From assembly GCA_004352715.1 (NCBI GenBank), contig SCFE01000004.1, positions 1,326,288-1,390,287 on the forward strand: 64,000 bases of DNA, written 5' to 3'. Under the pieces are notes generated by a model. That model made no database searches. It saw nothing but the letters and a program-made list of their open reading frames with translations, and had not been told where the DNA came from. A program made the translations under genes and the position numbers. Every line of letters starts with the position of its first letter. Within the stretch, counting starts at the first letter, position 1. This document shows positions 12,418-24,054 of this stretch, in pieces. The DNA comes from Hofstenia miamia (lineage: Eukaryota > Xenacoelomorpha > Acoela).

Positions 12418-12524
12418 CTTTAATTTGTGAACTGTTGCGATTCCGGCCAAGCGCAGCTTTGTGTGAAATTTGATATTCCAGTTCCTTCATCGGAACGGCT
12501 TCTGTCACTACGCCTGAACGGAAC
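12418..12524 (-). CDS. Candidate internal exon, product unknown
   Basis: A 107-nt island with much higher G+C than its surroundings. On the minus strand it is preceded by CCTCCGCAG, a plausible 3' splice site, and followed by AAAG/GTGAAC, a plausible 5' splice site. Between them one frame is open for 35 codons with an ordinary protein composition (FRSGVVTEAVPMKELEYQ at the start, then ISHKAALGRNRNSSQIK). Splice phases would be 1 in and 1 out. I do not recognise the protein and see no neighbouring exon, so this could be a chance island. Confidence 0.28.
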
Positions 12525-13599
12525 CTGCGGAGGTAATTTCAAGAAAAAAAATTAGATAAGACTGCCTTAGTCCGATATATTATTTGAAATTAGGAATGAG
12601 AATAATCTTAACGTCTTTAGAAAACTCGCAATTTTCAATGAAAAAATGTTATTTGTTTAATGTCCTTTAAAAACCGAGAAGCACATTTACCCATAGATGG
12701 TTCCAAATGCCAAGATTTCCAAATGCGTTACTAGTTTTGGAGAAATTTTTTTGAGAATTTCGACTAAACGCTCTGCGCCTGAAAATCACAATCAGCTATT
12801 TGGATTTAAAATTGCTTCAATTATTACTTACAATGACAATTACAAAAATTTATTAAGAATGAATGTGTTAATCTAAAATTATTATTAACAATCGTCTAAA
12901 AATTGCATTGTGTTGCTCTCAAAGCTTGTGAATTTGAAATGCTAAATTATTTGTTTTTCAATTTATTGAGAAAAGGATGTTTTCATGCTTTTCCAAAAAA
13001 ACATTGGCTGAATTTAATTTATTGTTTGCTTTCCATTATTGAAGTATAAATGCATGTAAATCTGTTAAGAGACGCGTGCAGAGCAAATGGAGTAAACTCT
13101 AAAGAAACGAATTAAACATGATTATTTCCATGTTTCGTAGTACTTTGCAGATTTCTTGTTCTTTGCTAGAATCAGACTAGAAAAGTCCAAAACGACTATT
13201 TAGCAATAATTCTTTGTTTTGTATGGCAGTAATGATGTAAAAAATGCATTCAGTAGTTGTATTAAGAAATCAATTTCAATGGGGTTTCCTCAAATGAAGT
13301 AAGATTGGCAACTTTAGTTGGTAAAAATATGTATTTAAGAATATTTTTTAGGATTTCAGCAACAAAAGCATGAAAAGGTGTCAGAGTAATGAGCACTAAA
13401 ATCGAATTAGATCAACCAAGTCAACTGCCAGTCCCAGTGCCCCGAAGTAAAATATGTTTGGTTTGCTTGGGATAAGGATTTAAGGCTTCATGCATTTTAC
13501 AGTGCGAACATTACAAAGTGTACTTTAATTTTTAAAAATTATATAGATATATTTATTTTTTTTCTTAAATATAAATAAAGGGTGTACGGTACGAAAAGT
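12525..13599. other. No gene recognised
   Basis: AT-rich sequence without long frames or obvious repeats. Confidence 0.45.
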
Positions 13600-15890
13600 T
13601 ACTGGAGGATTGGCAATTTTATCATGGCAGAACATATTTCAACGCAGAGATGGTAGCGGTGCCCTCAATTGACGACCATGACCTCTCCGGTTCCGATCAC
13701 CCCTACCAGTGTTGACCGGTGGGTACCTACATTACTCTCATGTTGGTACCGGCTTTGACCTGTCCGCACTTTATAAAATACCGTTTGATAGCTTTACCTC
13801 ACTTCACCATAGTTATAGGTTCTATTCTCTTTTTGACTGGTTGTGACTGGTATTGCTGTTAGGTCTCTTTGCATTACATAATGCACTTAAAGACACACCA
13901 CAAAATGGAGACCAATCATCAAAAGCTTTTAGTGTTGCAAATTTTAATAAAGTATTTGTTTGAGCATTGGTAATCCCATGTAAAATAATAGATTTTAGTA
14001 ATGATTGGTTCGTTGTGATTACTTCCAAACATCGATGATGATTTTGTATCTTAGTTTTAAGCCTAGTTTATAAGCAGCGCTTAGTACCCGTGGTAATTAA
14101 AATAATCCCGTCAAGGTGTGAGGGCTCCTATCGTTAGCTTCTATCAAATTGCTAAAGCTTGGATGGTAAAATCGCTACAAAGTCAAAAGGGTAGGATACA
14201 GACTTGGCTTCATCAACACCCCCGATTGACAGCAGAAGCCTTAAACTTCCTACGTTACCTGTCTCTGCATGCTTTGGAAGTTTGGGGTGACAGGTCTAAA
14301 TATGCCATAAATACCAACTTTTATTCTTATACGACTTGTAATAGCCCTCCACTATACACTTCCAGCTATTAGCATCCGCTCCCTTATTGGAGACCTCCGT
14401 ATGGTCATTTCTAACATGACAATTGAGAAATTTCTGCTTTGAAAACATATGCTCACACTCCCTGCACAGCAGGTGTTTCGTGCTGCTATGTGTAAGCCTT
14501 GGCAATGTTGCAAATACTGCCCATTTATTAGACGGGCAAATTTGTCAATTGCTTCGCTACCTTTATTATCCCTAAAGCATGATGTAGTCAACGTGGAAGA
14601 TATTTGTAACTCCCCAGAGTAACATCCGTTAACCACTATACATCAAGTATTAATCGCTTTCCCTAGCACTGACTTCTCCGTACGCTTCTGATGTGGCCAT
14701 TACCTACATTACCTCCAGGAACTATTGATCCCTTGGTCATTGCTAACTCAAGGGGCTGGTCACTATTTATGCGTTCACTGTGAGACATTATCTGGCTTAT
14801 AAGAATTAAGCACATACGTGCTACTATTGCGCACACTTGTTGGAAAGGCATAAGTCCATGAACCTTATCTTTGGTTAATTTATCCCAAAGTGAGACGTTA
14901 CAAAAGACCCTTTGCAGGTATTTATGGATGCCTCAAGCATCTCCAGCACCTAGCAGCTTCTGCCCATGTCTCGCATGCATAAGTCAGTGTGGGTGCCATA
15001 ACGCCTTGTAAGAGAAGGTAAGTGTGTGTTTTGCCAAATCCATTCTGACGTGCTACTCGCCAATATCGTAGGATATTACCAATAGCACAATTGCACTAAT
15101 GTCTTGTCTCAGAGGGGGCTGTCCCATTAGTGCTGATCATCGAGCCTAAGTACTTAAACTCTGATATGAATTTAATGTCCTTTCAAGAGCCATGAACTCT
15201 ATCAGAAGTTCTTTCCAATGCCCTTGATAACCACATGCACTTAGTCTTTGCTACAGAGATTTTAATACTTAGTGGCGCTAGAAATTAACTAGGCCATCTA
15301 GATAGCTCTGTATTTGTTCCTCAGACCTGCCGAAAAGACAGAGATTATCCGCATACTTGATGTACTTAAGTTCCACTTTAGCTTTACCAGAGAAAAAGTT
15401 AAAAACAATTTCTTTGGGGGTTCCACGGAGTCTCTCACAGATCATATAATGGAAAAGGACATTAAAAAAGCACGGGCAGAGGACACATCCTTGTCGTACT
15501 ATACGTTCAAGCCGAAAGCTTGCACTCGGATGTTTGCCACGAATGTGTACTGTTGGTGAGTCATGCAGGACTTAATTATCTTGATTATTCGTTTTAACAC
15601 ACCGTTTGCTGCTAGACACTACCAAATTTGTTGCCTTGGAAGGAATTCGAAGGCGTTTTGAAGGTCAATGAAAGACGCTAGGTTTTCTTTGTGTAATCTA
15701 GTAACTTCCTGGGCTTGCCTCAGCACATGTATGGCCTGCACAGTAGACTTACCTTAACTAAAACCAAATTGAGTTCGTGGAAGCGTACGTTTATTAATCG
15801 GCAATTGCCCCAGCCTGTTATTCAGAATTTTTGCAGAGATTTTTCCTCCCCATGAAGAGTATAAAAATGTGATCTAGATATCATAGATCT
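13600..15890 (-). mobile_element. Decayed RTE/CR1-like LINE, minus strand
   Basis: In mixed frames on the minus strand the fragments follow RT order. First comes QFGFS followed by an acidic-to-neutral IDLQNAFEFLPR block and LAANGV (about 15,800-15,600), then RQGCVLCPCFFNVLF (about 15,490), then YIKYADNLCLFGR (about 15,340), where the usual YADD reads YADN. Next are KTKCMWLSRALERT, FKYLGSMIS and PTLTYACETWAEAA (15,240-14,940). Finally a C2H2-like finger CRECEHMFSKQKFLNCH with a later His (about 14,450), which is common at the C-terminus of such elements. Many stops and frameshifts make it a pseudogene. The GC-richer 13,600-13,830 stretch is probably its 3' UTR (inference). Confidence 0.72.
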
Positions 15891-15989
15891 CCTACCTTTT
15901 ACCAGAAAATGTACAGGGCGTCATAAACGTCCAAGGATTGTTACAGTGAAAAATGTCAAACCTGAATAATCTCTCTTGCAATTCTCATA

Positions 15990-16831
15990 CGTGCTTATGA
16001 GTCAAAACTTAGGAGACTATTGACGGAAGTGAAAGTAGGCAATGAGTACAGGGCAGTGTGTCTGCAAAGTGCGCTTAGAACTCTTCCTCAAAGTTATCAT
16101 TAGGCCTAAAGTAAACCTAGTCTACCAAAGTGAGGAAGTTAGGGCAGTATTCTGGATATTCTAGATAGTATTCTTAAGTCACAAAGGCTGGACAGGCTTA
16201 ATGAAGCTATTGAGGGCAGCGACTGCGGTGGCATAAAGAGGTACATTCAGATGATTGTCAAAGTGAAGCATGTTGCGCTGCCTTGCAATACTGCAAAACC
16301 TAAGCCAATTGAGTTAATTAAGCACTTTGCCCAAGTGCTTAAGGACTGCAAATATAGATGCAGATATATAAGTGTTCGTCGATAAGCTGGATCTTTTCTC
16401 ATCTGAAGACAGGGGTTTGAACTGGAAACCCAGTTTCAAAGTGGTTCAAGCTGCAATAGATTCATTGAAATTGCACAAAGCAACAGGTTGCAATGGGCTT
16501 TGTGCAGAACCTTTCATATATGGGGGGGTGCACTTATTGTACACTTCTTCAAATAATTAGGATGCCTAGATGCCCAGGGCGTTGGTGTTGGTGTGATGCC
16601 GAGGTTATCTTCTTGAATAGGAAGGAGTCAAGAGTTGACTGGAATAATTATCGCACAATATTCCTACTAATATGCAAACCCAATTTGGTCTTAGGCTTGC
16701 TGTGGCAAGCCCATGAAGATGCTAGATTAAGAAGTGAAAACTTACTTTTGTGTTGCATAGACCTACAAAAGGCTCTTGATTTCGTTCACAGGCCAGTTAT
16801 TTGGCAGTGTCTAGCAGCAAATGGCGCATGA
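15990..16831 (+). mobile_element. Decayed LINE of the same family, plus strand
   Basis: Plus-strand fragments: DRLNEAIEGSDCGG followed by KRYIQMIVKVKH and ELIKHFAQVLKD (about 16,190-16,350); DLFSSEDRGLNWKPSF and SLKLHKATGCNGL (16,380-16,500); FLNRKESRVDWNNYRTIF (about 16,610-16,665); then SENLLLCCIDLQKALDFV and VIWQCLAANGA up to 16,831. The last block matches the IDLQNAFEF...LAANGV block of the minus-strand remnant. The two are therefore copies of one family, lying with their 5' sides facing each other near 15.9 kb. The copy stops abruptly inside the RT domain. Confidence 0.7.
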
Positions 16832-18730
16832 AAACGGATCGCACGATCGTTAACTCCTTGCACCATACACGGCGACTTCCATATTCCACAGAACCCCCAA
16901 ATGTATTGTTTTTTACTCTTTCCTTGGACAACGAGAAGTGAAACTCAATCAGCAATCAATTTTTGGCAAATGGAAAGGTTATAAAGTATTAACTTTGTCT
17001 TCGCGAGTAATCATCTTTTCTGAGATTCTCTCTCGCTTCCACTGATATAATAAATTAGTCAACTTCTTTTAAAAACAGTACTGTGCTTACGCAATTTTTG
17101 TAATTTAGGATTTTTTTGTATAAATTCTACATTTACTCAAAGTCTCTGATAGCCGACTTGGTCCGTCTGCACTATTTACTTTATTGTCAGAATTTTACAA
17201 CTCAAGCAACATCACGGTGTTGGGCAATTTTTGGTCATTTGATGGTGCCAATGTTGACTTTTTGTTATTAGTCCAATAATGGCCTTCCTACCTGGTTGAA
17301 ATTTTGACTTTAATTATACTACTAATAATATTTTTGAGATTTATTTGCTCTAAACACACTTAATATAATATTGGGATCCGTTTGGAGGCGTTCCTTGGTA
17401 CCATATAGTCCCATGAGATACACAAGTCTTAGTTTCAAGCGACTAGTAACTGGGACTAAGCATTTCAGTGGGACTGGGACAAATATGGAATTGCGATATT
17501 AATGGAAGAAATCGGAACCAAGAGGTTTGTTAATAATTTTTGCTAATTTTGGGCAAAATAGCTTGACTACTTAGTAATACTTATACAACTGACTACTAAC
17601 ATTCCAACTACCACTAAAAAAACTCCTAAATATGCTAAGGCAAGCAAAAAGTGTTGCGCCTCTATGAAGTTCACATTAAATACAAATGTGCATTCTTTTA
17701 ATATAAAAATTGTTTTGCATTAAGCATCGTAACTACGTATTTACTATGTACTTTTCTTTGAAAAAAACAACTATAACAAAGCAATTATGGCAAGCTTTGA
17801 CGCAAAACATTTTTTATCGAAATTCGTGTTAAGGAAACCATTGAACATATAACCAAAATCATACCAACTAAACAAATCACAATTACTACATCTGCTTTTC
17901 AATCACTGTTAAATTGTTCAAAATTTTATGAAAAACCACTTTAACTTGGCCAAATTTACATATGAAACTGAGAAAAAATAAAGAACTAATATATCTTGCT
18001 TCAGTGCTACTAAGAACAAAATGACACACTAAATCCACGAGTACAGGATTATATATATACCCTATGCTTCATTATTGCAATAGAACTTATAAATCAACAC
18101 CATTAAAACAATCAATCGTAAATTTTTTCAATACTTTCAAATAATGGATATCTTCACCATTTCATAAAAATATATTTAGACCAATTCTTCAAAAACGATG
18201 CTCAACAGACAACTTAAGAAACATATATTGAAGAAAAAGAAAAATACCTTAGCAAAAAATTCAAAACATCAAGAGAAAATTCTGCAATTATGAAACAAAA
18301 ATAATTTCAACATTTGCCTCAACAAAGACTTCATCATTTTTTAATAACAAAGATCCTATTCCAATGTACTGACTTCCTCCATTGTTTACAATTATTACGG
18401 TGATGCGAGTTTAGCTTTCATACTATGGAAAACAAGGGGTTATCTACATACTAGGAGTAAAGAACATTTTAAATGCGGGTAACATCTGAATTTTTTTGCC
18501 ATTGCCATCTACCGAAAAAAGAAAATTTTAATATAACAACTAAAATCACTTACACCAAAATTAAAGCAATTATAATAAAGGAATACAAGAGCAATCTAAT
18601 AAATAAACAATTATATCATTCCAATATTTTACGTCTATTTTATAACAACGATTATTTTCCTCATTTTTATAACTGATGAAGCTATGATTAGCGAGATTTG
18701 TTTCCTTTTAAATATATTCATTTTTATATA

Positions 18731-18772
<42 letters not shown>

Positions 18773-20062
18773 TTTCTAAAGAAAATTATTTTTTGCTAAC
18801 ATAGTATGTACATGTTCACAATTACATTTTCTAAATAGACGCTGCATAGCATCTTATATAATTATTCTACAAATTTATGTGAATATAAAGATTCCTATAC
18901 TTTATAACATCGATCTTCTTCAGGAATAATACTTCCAACGAAGTTTTTCATCATTCTTGTTCGATCTTCTGTGTCAATAAATTTCGCTGCTTGTTTCATA
19001 ATAACTTTTTCAACTGCAAATATGTAGTAATTGTTCTCAGAGAATTCTTTTTCCTAAATTTATGACAATCATCAATAAGAGAATAAATTTGTTTAAATAA
19101 TGATAAAATTGGCTTTAAACTGAATTGCTAACATATTTGCTGGAGTGTAATAATTATGCAACTACATAAGTCCATATTTGGTTTTATCGAAAATGTCTTT
19201 ATATTGTATTAAAAATTTTTAATTCACAATAGAAAAGGGTTTATTTCTTAAAAATATCTATCTTGCTATCGCTATTCGAGACGATTTCGAATATCAAGTT
19301 GTTTCTTCGCAGTTAAGCGTATCACTATCATAAATGTGAAACAACACAATAATAAATTTTTTTGCCAGTATAAAAAAATAAATTCTAATATTTGTAATTG
19401 GCAAAAAATAGTAGTTGTAAGTTAATAAATAAACAGAAACGATAAATGCAATTGAAAGAAATTTAATACCCATGTTAAGTATGCAACCGCTTTTGGTGCA
19501 TTTTGCTGTTATTGTTTACAAAAGTTAATTTTATGCCAATTACCAAAGAATAAATGATAACAACCAAATTAAAATGCTTCATTTTTCAGTTTCGTTTTAC
19601 ATTTTAGTTTTTCATTTTTCAGTTTAATTCATAAAATAATCAAAATGAAAAAAAGAAAAACGGAATTGAGATCTTGCGTTTTTTCATTTTGCAAATCATT
19701 AGAAAACTTAATTTGAGCTTTTCAAAATGATCAGACATGAAAAACGGATTTGAATTAACAACCTGGTACTTGCATACGCTAGGCTCATTTTCTTAATAAG
19801 CTACTTGACATGTTGCCCCTAAAATTCATAGACCATGGTCATACAATTCACGAACACGAAAATTCTTCCAAGTATTGTTATTCTTTCAAAAATTTCAAAC
19901 GTAATGAACGTTTAGATTTTCAGTTACATTTGTAACGTTGTAATTAAATTATTCCAAACTTTTGGCGGCCGTTATATATATATATTTATAATCCTTAGCA
20001 ACATGTTTTTATTAAGGTAAACATGATGTAATAATTTAATATTAGAAAAAAATTAAATTAAC
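16832..20062. other. No gene recognised; a decayed repeat lies near 18.4-18.7 kb
   Basis: AT-rich. The stretch 18,430-18,700 is distantly similar to 24,370-24,645 (shared TAAAGAACATTTT, ACTAAAATCACTTACA-like and CTGATGAAGCT blocks) and is followed by a (TA)n run at 18,727-18,769. I found no coding remnant. Confidence 0.45.
18727..18769. repeat. (TA)n microsatellite
   Basis: Uninterrupted AT dinucleotide run, directly downstream of the CTGATGA-containing repeat. Confidence 0.95.
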
Positions 20063-20724
20063 CTTAAATAGATCAGCATCTTTCATTGTTTTCAATTTTG
20101 GATATGCATTGGATAACACCTGTATTTTATTTGTTTTTGTTTCATCTGTCATTAAATAAATATTTTCACTTGTTGAAATATTGAGATCTCTTAGTCTTTT
20201 TAATTCAACTTTTGGTGTAGTAATGTCTCGAAAAATTTTATTATTTTTACACCTGAGTAGGAGTTTATCTGTCTGCCTCCAATGAAGACAATTGTAACTT
20301 TCATCTCCAAAAAGCTGTTTTGCTAACATTCTTCCTTTTTTAAGAATATTATTTGATGGTACAATTGGAATATGCACTTTAATACAACCAGGATACGGAA
20401 ACCAGGGCCGCCGCCTTACCAAGTTGTCTTTAAATGTTAATGTTTTGGTAGCAGGTTGTGGAAGTGGAGAAAACGCTGATATGTAAGATAATATGCATGT
20501 ACTTTGAACTAGTTTACCACTGCAAGAGTTGTTGACGACAACAGACAAGTTAGTTAAATTATAGTAAAACTCTGGATCCTGTGGAGGAATTCTAATTCCA
20601 CGGTTAAGATTTGTGCTTAGAATTAGTGGAGATAGTGAGATAGTAAAATTATTTCTAATTGCATAATCGATGCTATGATACAAATCTGAAGTTTTGTGAT
20701 TCAATCCAGCCACGGCATTTGTTA
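20063..20724 (-). CDS. Exon of a probable secreted O-fucosyltransferase-like gene
   Basis: A 231-codon open frame whose inner part is bounded by splice signals: GATTTTTTTAG before the exon and TTAAG/GTTAAT after it, giving a 662-nt exon. The start of the exon, NAVAGLNHKTSDLYHSIDYA, resembles the 'GGLNxQ...A..LNRTLVLPP' opening of GDP-fucose O-fucosyltransferases. Near residue 150 of the frame, CLHWRQTDKL resembles the H-x-R-R-x-D substrate motif, and NIYLMTDE near 192 resembles the later IYIATDE block. There are several N-glycosylation sequons (NNFT, NLTNLS, NNS, NIS), as expected for a secretory protein. Upstream and downstream exons were not identified, though the upstream intron region could encode a membrane segment. 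The assignment rests on motifs; another glycosyltransferase is possible. Confidence 0.5.
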
Positions 20725-20917
20725 CTAAAAAAATCAATGATATTTTTAGTGTTATAGAATATAAAGCAAGTCAAAATGAATGTTAAATATAACCATATAT
20801 TAACAATAACTTGAAGCAACTGTGAATTTGAAAGATGCACAACCATAAATAAATTTCGTTGACTTTTCACTGATCTATAATATATAAAACAGCATTCAAA
20901 TGAATTCTTGCAATATA

Positions 20918-21670
20918 CAATGGACCCGGTCACATTAGGCAGCCGGGTTAACTAAGGCAGGATGACAAAAAAGAACGTACGAAGTTTGTGCTTCATCGAA
21001 TATCTATGATGACATTCAAATCAAACAACAAACGAGCGCTTTGTCAAGCGATAGACGTATAATTAGGTCATTTTGGCGTTTTCTCATAGCAATTGCAACA
21101 AAAATTTGCACATTTCAACATTTTTCAAAAAAACAGCTTTCTTTCAGTTTCTTTTTTAGTGATTCCAAGGGCCCGTGCAATGGCAGAAAACGTGATTATT
21201 TCAAAGAAAAGCCAGCATCGATGGAAGAAGCAGCGAATGCTGTTCGATCTAGACGATTATTTCAAGTAGCAGCAGTAACGTTCTACGGAATTCCTTTTAT
21301 TGAATCTTCTGCTCCTGATTGGATTCAGTGCCGAAAATGTGGACACTCGATTTGCCAACAACGTAACGGTGGAACTTCCAATCCGCCGTTTTTTGTGGCC
21401 AGATGTCTAATTTGAATGTTTAGTTGTTAATTTTCATTGTTAGTTGTTAAACTGTCACTAAATGTTACATGATCTAGTACCTGCCATGGGTAATACATGT
21501 AAATTATACATGTTTGAAATTCAAAATATTAACTCTTATAAATTCAATATCGGTATAATTTGATGGGAAACTAGTAAACTTTGAATAACAATTTAAGAAC
21601 ACTAAAAAGTTTTAACCTGATAAATTTTGCATTTTTAAAACCGGCCTAAGTTAACCGGTTCTTAGATGGC
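20918..21670 (+). mobile_element. Internally deleted pogo/Tigger-type element
   Basis: About 750 bp. The left end reads TA/CAATGGACCCGG, then GCCGGGTTAACTAAGGC; the right end carries GCCTAAGTTAACCGG in inverted orientation, with a TA at 21,671-21,672. Such termini and a TA target fit pogo-type elements. The element encodes one short ORF with the N-terminal and C-terminal domains of a pogo transposase and lacks the catalytic DDE core. Confidence 0.65.
21041..21415 (+). CDS. Short pogo-derived ORF: psq-type HTH joined to a C-terminal Cys motif
   Basis: 124 codons, intact. Residues 61-84 (MEEAANAVRSRRLFQVAAVT and FYGIP) match the pipsqueak-type helix-turn-helix with which pogo transposases bind DNA. 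Residues 94-102 (WIQCRKCGH) match the 'DWVQC..C..W.H' motif near the C-terminus of pogo/jerky-like transposases. The DDE nuclease between them is absent, so the protein could bind DNA but not cut it. The first 50 residues are hydrophobic and may not be translated; a start at M61 is possible. It could be a passive deletion product or a repressor-like derivative (inference). Confidence 0.5.
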   Translation: MSSDRRIIRSFWRFLIAIATKICTFQHFSKKQLSFSFFFSDSKGPCNGRKRDYFKEKPASMEEAANAVRSRRLFQVAAVTFYGIPFIESSAPDWIQCRKCGHSICQQRNGGTSNPPFFVARCLI

Positions 21671-22420
21671 TAATAAACATGTAATAAGTTGTTAATTAAC
21701 TGAACATTAATATATATATATATAGATTATGTAAGAGGACGTTGAAACTGCAGTTCATGAGAAAACTCAAAGCTTTGGTCAAGAAAGTTCACCGAGACTT
21801 TGAGCTTGGTCACTCGATATTTAGTAAATTATTGAGTGAAAATTATAATTTAAGCTTCTTTATATACACATATTTATATGCATCTAAGACTTTAATTATA
21901 CAGATATTAATGCAATAATGGGGAATTATGGTGAAAATTTGTAAAAAGTAGAATCTATTCCTGGTAACAGGACCACTGAAATTTTGTTAGCATATAGAAC
22001 AAATTTGGTTTCTTAATTTTTAATGGATTTAATATTTCAAGTATGGCAATATTTAGCTATAAGATAGTGTACTAATACTAACCCTAAAGAAATATTAATA
22101 ACATTTGCTATGAACGTATTTTATGGGAGAACAGTATTTTATGACATAAATGGTATATACATGTTGATTATAAAGTAGCGCAGTTTTAGAATATCGAGCA
22201 ATTTTCATACAAAAATGCAAAATTACATATTGAGTGTGTATTAAATTCGTAATATGTTTAGCTTTCACAAAATTACAAACAAATATATCAGTGTTTAAAA
22301 AACATCTAATAACTGTTGAAGCAATTTTACGGAAAGATTCCTGATTTCTTCAGAGATTAATTGTTTCAACTGACGTAATGATTTTGGTTGCCTTTTATGT
22401 ACTCGGAATTTTAAATATCC

Positions 22421-23260
22421 TCATAAAAAATAGTCGCATGGATTTGGTGATCTTGCTGGCCATTCTCGCTCAAATCCTAAACCAAATATTTTCTTACCAA
22501 AAATATGCCGCAAATAACCTTTTACAACTTTCGCTCTATGAGGGGTACACCATCTTGCAAAAATAGTAATGTTTGGGTATTTTTCGGCTATTGGCGCAAC
22601 ACTATCTTGAAGAATTTTTAAATAAGAATCTTTGTTTACCGTTTCTGGGGAATCAAGAAAAATTGAAACAAGAAAAAATTGTGAAGAAAACCCGCACCAA
22701 ACTGTTAGTTTTTCAGAATGAAGAGGGACTTCATTTGTGGATTGTCTATGAACCACTGCATACAGTGACGACTGGAAACGCGAGACCATTGAGATAAAAA
22801 TGTGCCTCATCAGTCCAAAGGATATTCAAGAAGAAATCAATATCTTGATCAATGAGCCAATCTGAGAATGCTAGTCGCCGACTTGAATCTCCATCTTGCA
22901 GTGCCTGTACATTTTTCATTCTGTATTGCTTGTTCTTCAGTTTTGCTAAAAGAATTTTTTTACTGTGGAGTACGAAGCGGCTGTTGAATTAGAGATATCA
23001 TGTGTAGAGAGAGTAGTTTTCCAATTTGATTAAATTTTCCACGACATCATCTGAATGGCTAGGCCAGCCAGATTTCGGAAGCTCCAAAACATTTCCAGTT
23101 GATTGGAATTTTGTGATTTGTCGAGAAATGGTTGTTGCAGAAATGGATCAATGATGATGTTATTGGCTGTTTTGAATGCCCTAAGAGTTTGGGCTGCCAA
23201 TCGATGATTTTCATAATATAGCTGGACAATAAACTCACGAGTTTCAATTGTAAGATTCAT
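22421..23260 (-). pseudogene. Mariner transposase, inactivated
   Basis: Pieces in order: HTH domain from 23,260; a frame break; WTDEAHFYLNG with the first catalytic Asp; LTVWCGFSSQFF; LDSPETVNKDSYLKIL; then RWCTPHR where 'QDGAPPH' is expected, so the second catalytic Asp is lost; then WPARSPNPCDYFL, a shortened form of the usual RSPDLTPCDFFL block. A frame ends at 22,421. As sequenced it cannot be an active transposase. Confidence 0.85.
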
Positions 23261-23308
23261 ACAAACTAAAATGATATTTATAGAAATGAATTACAAACAC
23301 AAAACCTT

Positions 23309-23331
23309 ATATATATATATATATATATATG
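23309..23331. repeat. (TA)n microsatellite inside mariner A
   Basis: A short AT dinucleotide run within the 5' part of the mariner element. Confidence 0.9.
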
Positions 23332-24054
23332 ATTTGCTAAAAAAATTCTAAAATTAGAAGGGACGTCATTCTAAATACAGCAACATCTAAAACTGCGCTA
23401 CTTTATAACCAACCTGTACTTGTAAAAGTGATGTTAACTTTTTGAAATTCCTTTAACGAGTAGTTTTGTGTTCATAAATCAAAGAAAAATGAATTTTTCA
23501 AAAACAGATTTCTGCCTCATTGATGAGCCTCTTAAAGAGTCACAAATAACATATTTCAATAAAAAAATGAATCTTTATTAAATGAGCACCATCCATTTTA
23601 ATAGTGAAAATGAAATTCCTTTACTGTTTGGCCAGCCCCATCTACAATAATGAATTATGGAATAAGACACTAAAATGTGCATGCCACAAACATAGACTTA
23701 TTATGATTCGTTGATCAAATACAATACTTTTTACATTGTGGCCATCAAGCATAGTTACCTTCATCACGGAATGATACAATGCGGTTCTTTGGCTGACATA
23801 ATTGTGATACGCTATCTAAATAAAAGGCATTCATTTGATGGAACGTTATGCTCTTAATTAATTCAATTGTCTTTCATTCCAAACCTAAAATACTTTGATT
23901 CGTATAATAGTTCGATAAAATGTCGTCAGTAGGTCATTCAAAAAGTATACAATTTCTCTACCTCCAATCATGTGCTTTAATATTCTCATGTGATACTCAG
24001 TAACAGATTTGTTACGTGACGATGTCTTAAATTGGCTATTTACGAGTATTTATT

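Larger units (their letters stand above)
22158..23418 (-). mobile_element. Dead mariner-like element A, 1.26 kb
   Basis: Both ends are visible. The left starts TACATGTTGATTATAAAG and the right, inverted, reads TACAGGTTGGTTATAAAG; the inverted repeats cover about 30 bp and include AGTAGCGCAGTTTTAGA. Each end coincides with a TA. Coding is on the minus strand: an N-terminal HTH (about 23,030-23,260, MNLTIETREFIVQLYYENHR), the first catalytic region WTDEAHFYLNG (about 22,790-22,830) and a C-terminal part (22,421-22,790). The size is typical of the mariner family. A (TA)n run lies inside near the 5' end. Confidence 0.88.

Noticed and set aside
14118-14372. 84-codon plus-strand frame
   Set aside because: It is the antisense shadow of the minus-strand LINE remnant.
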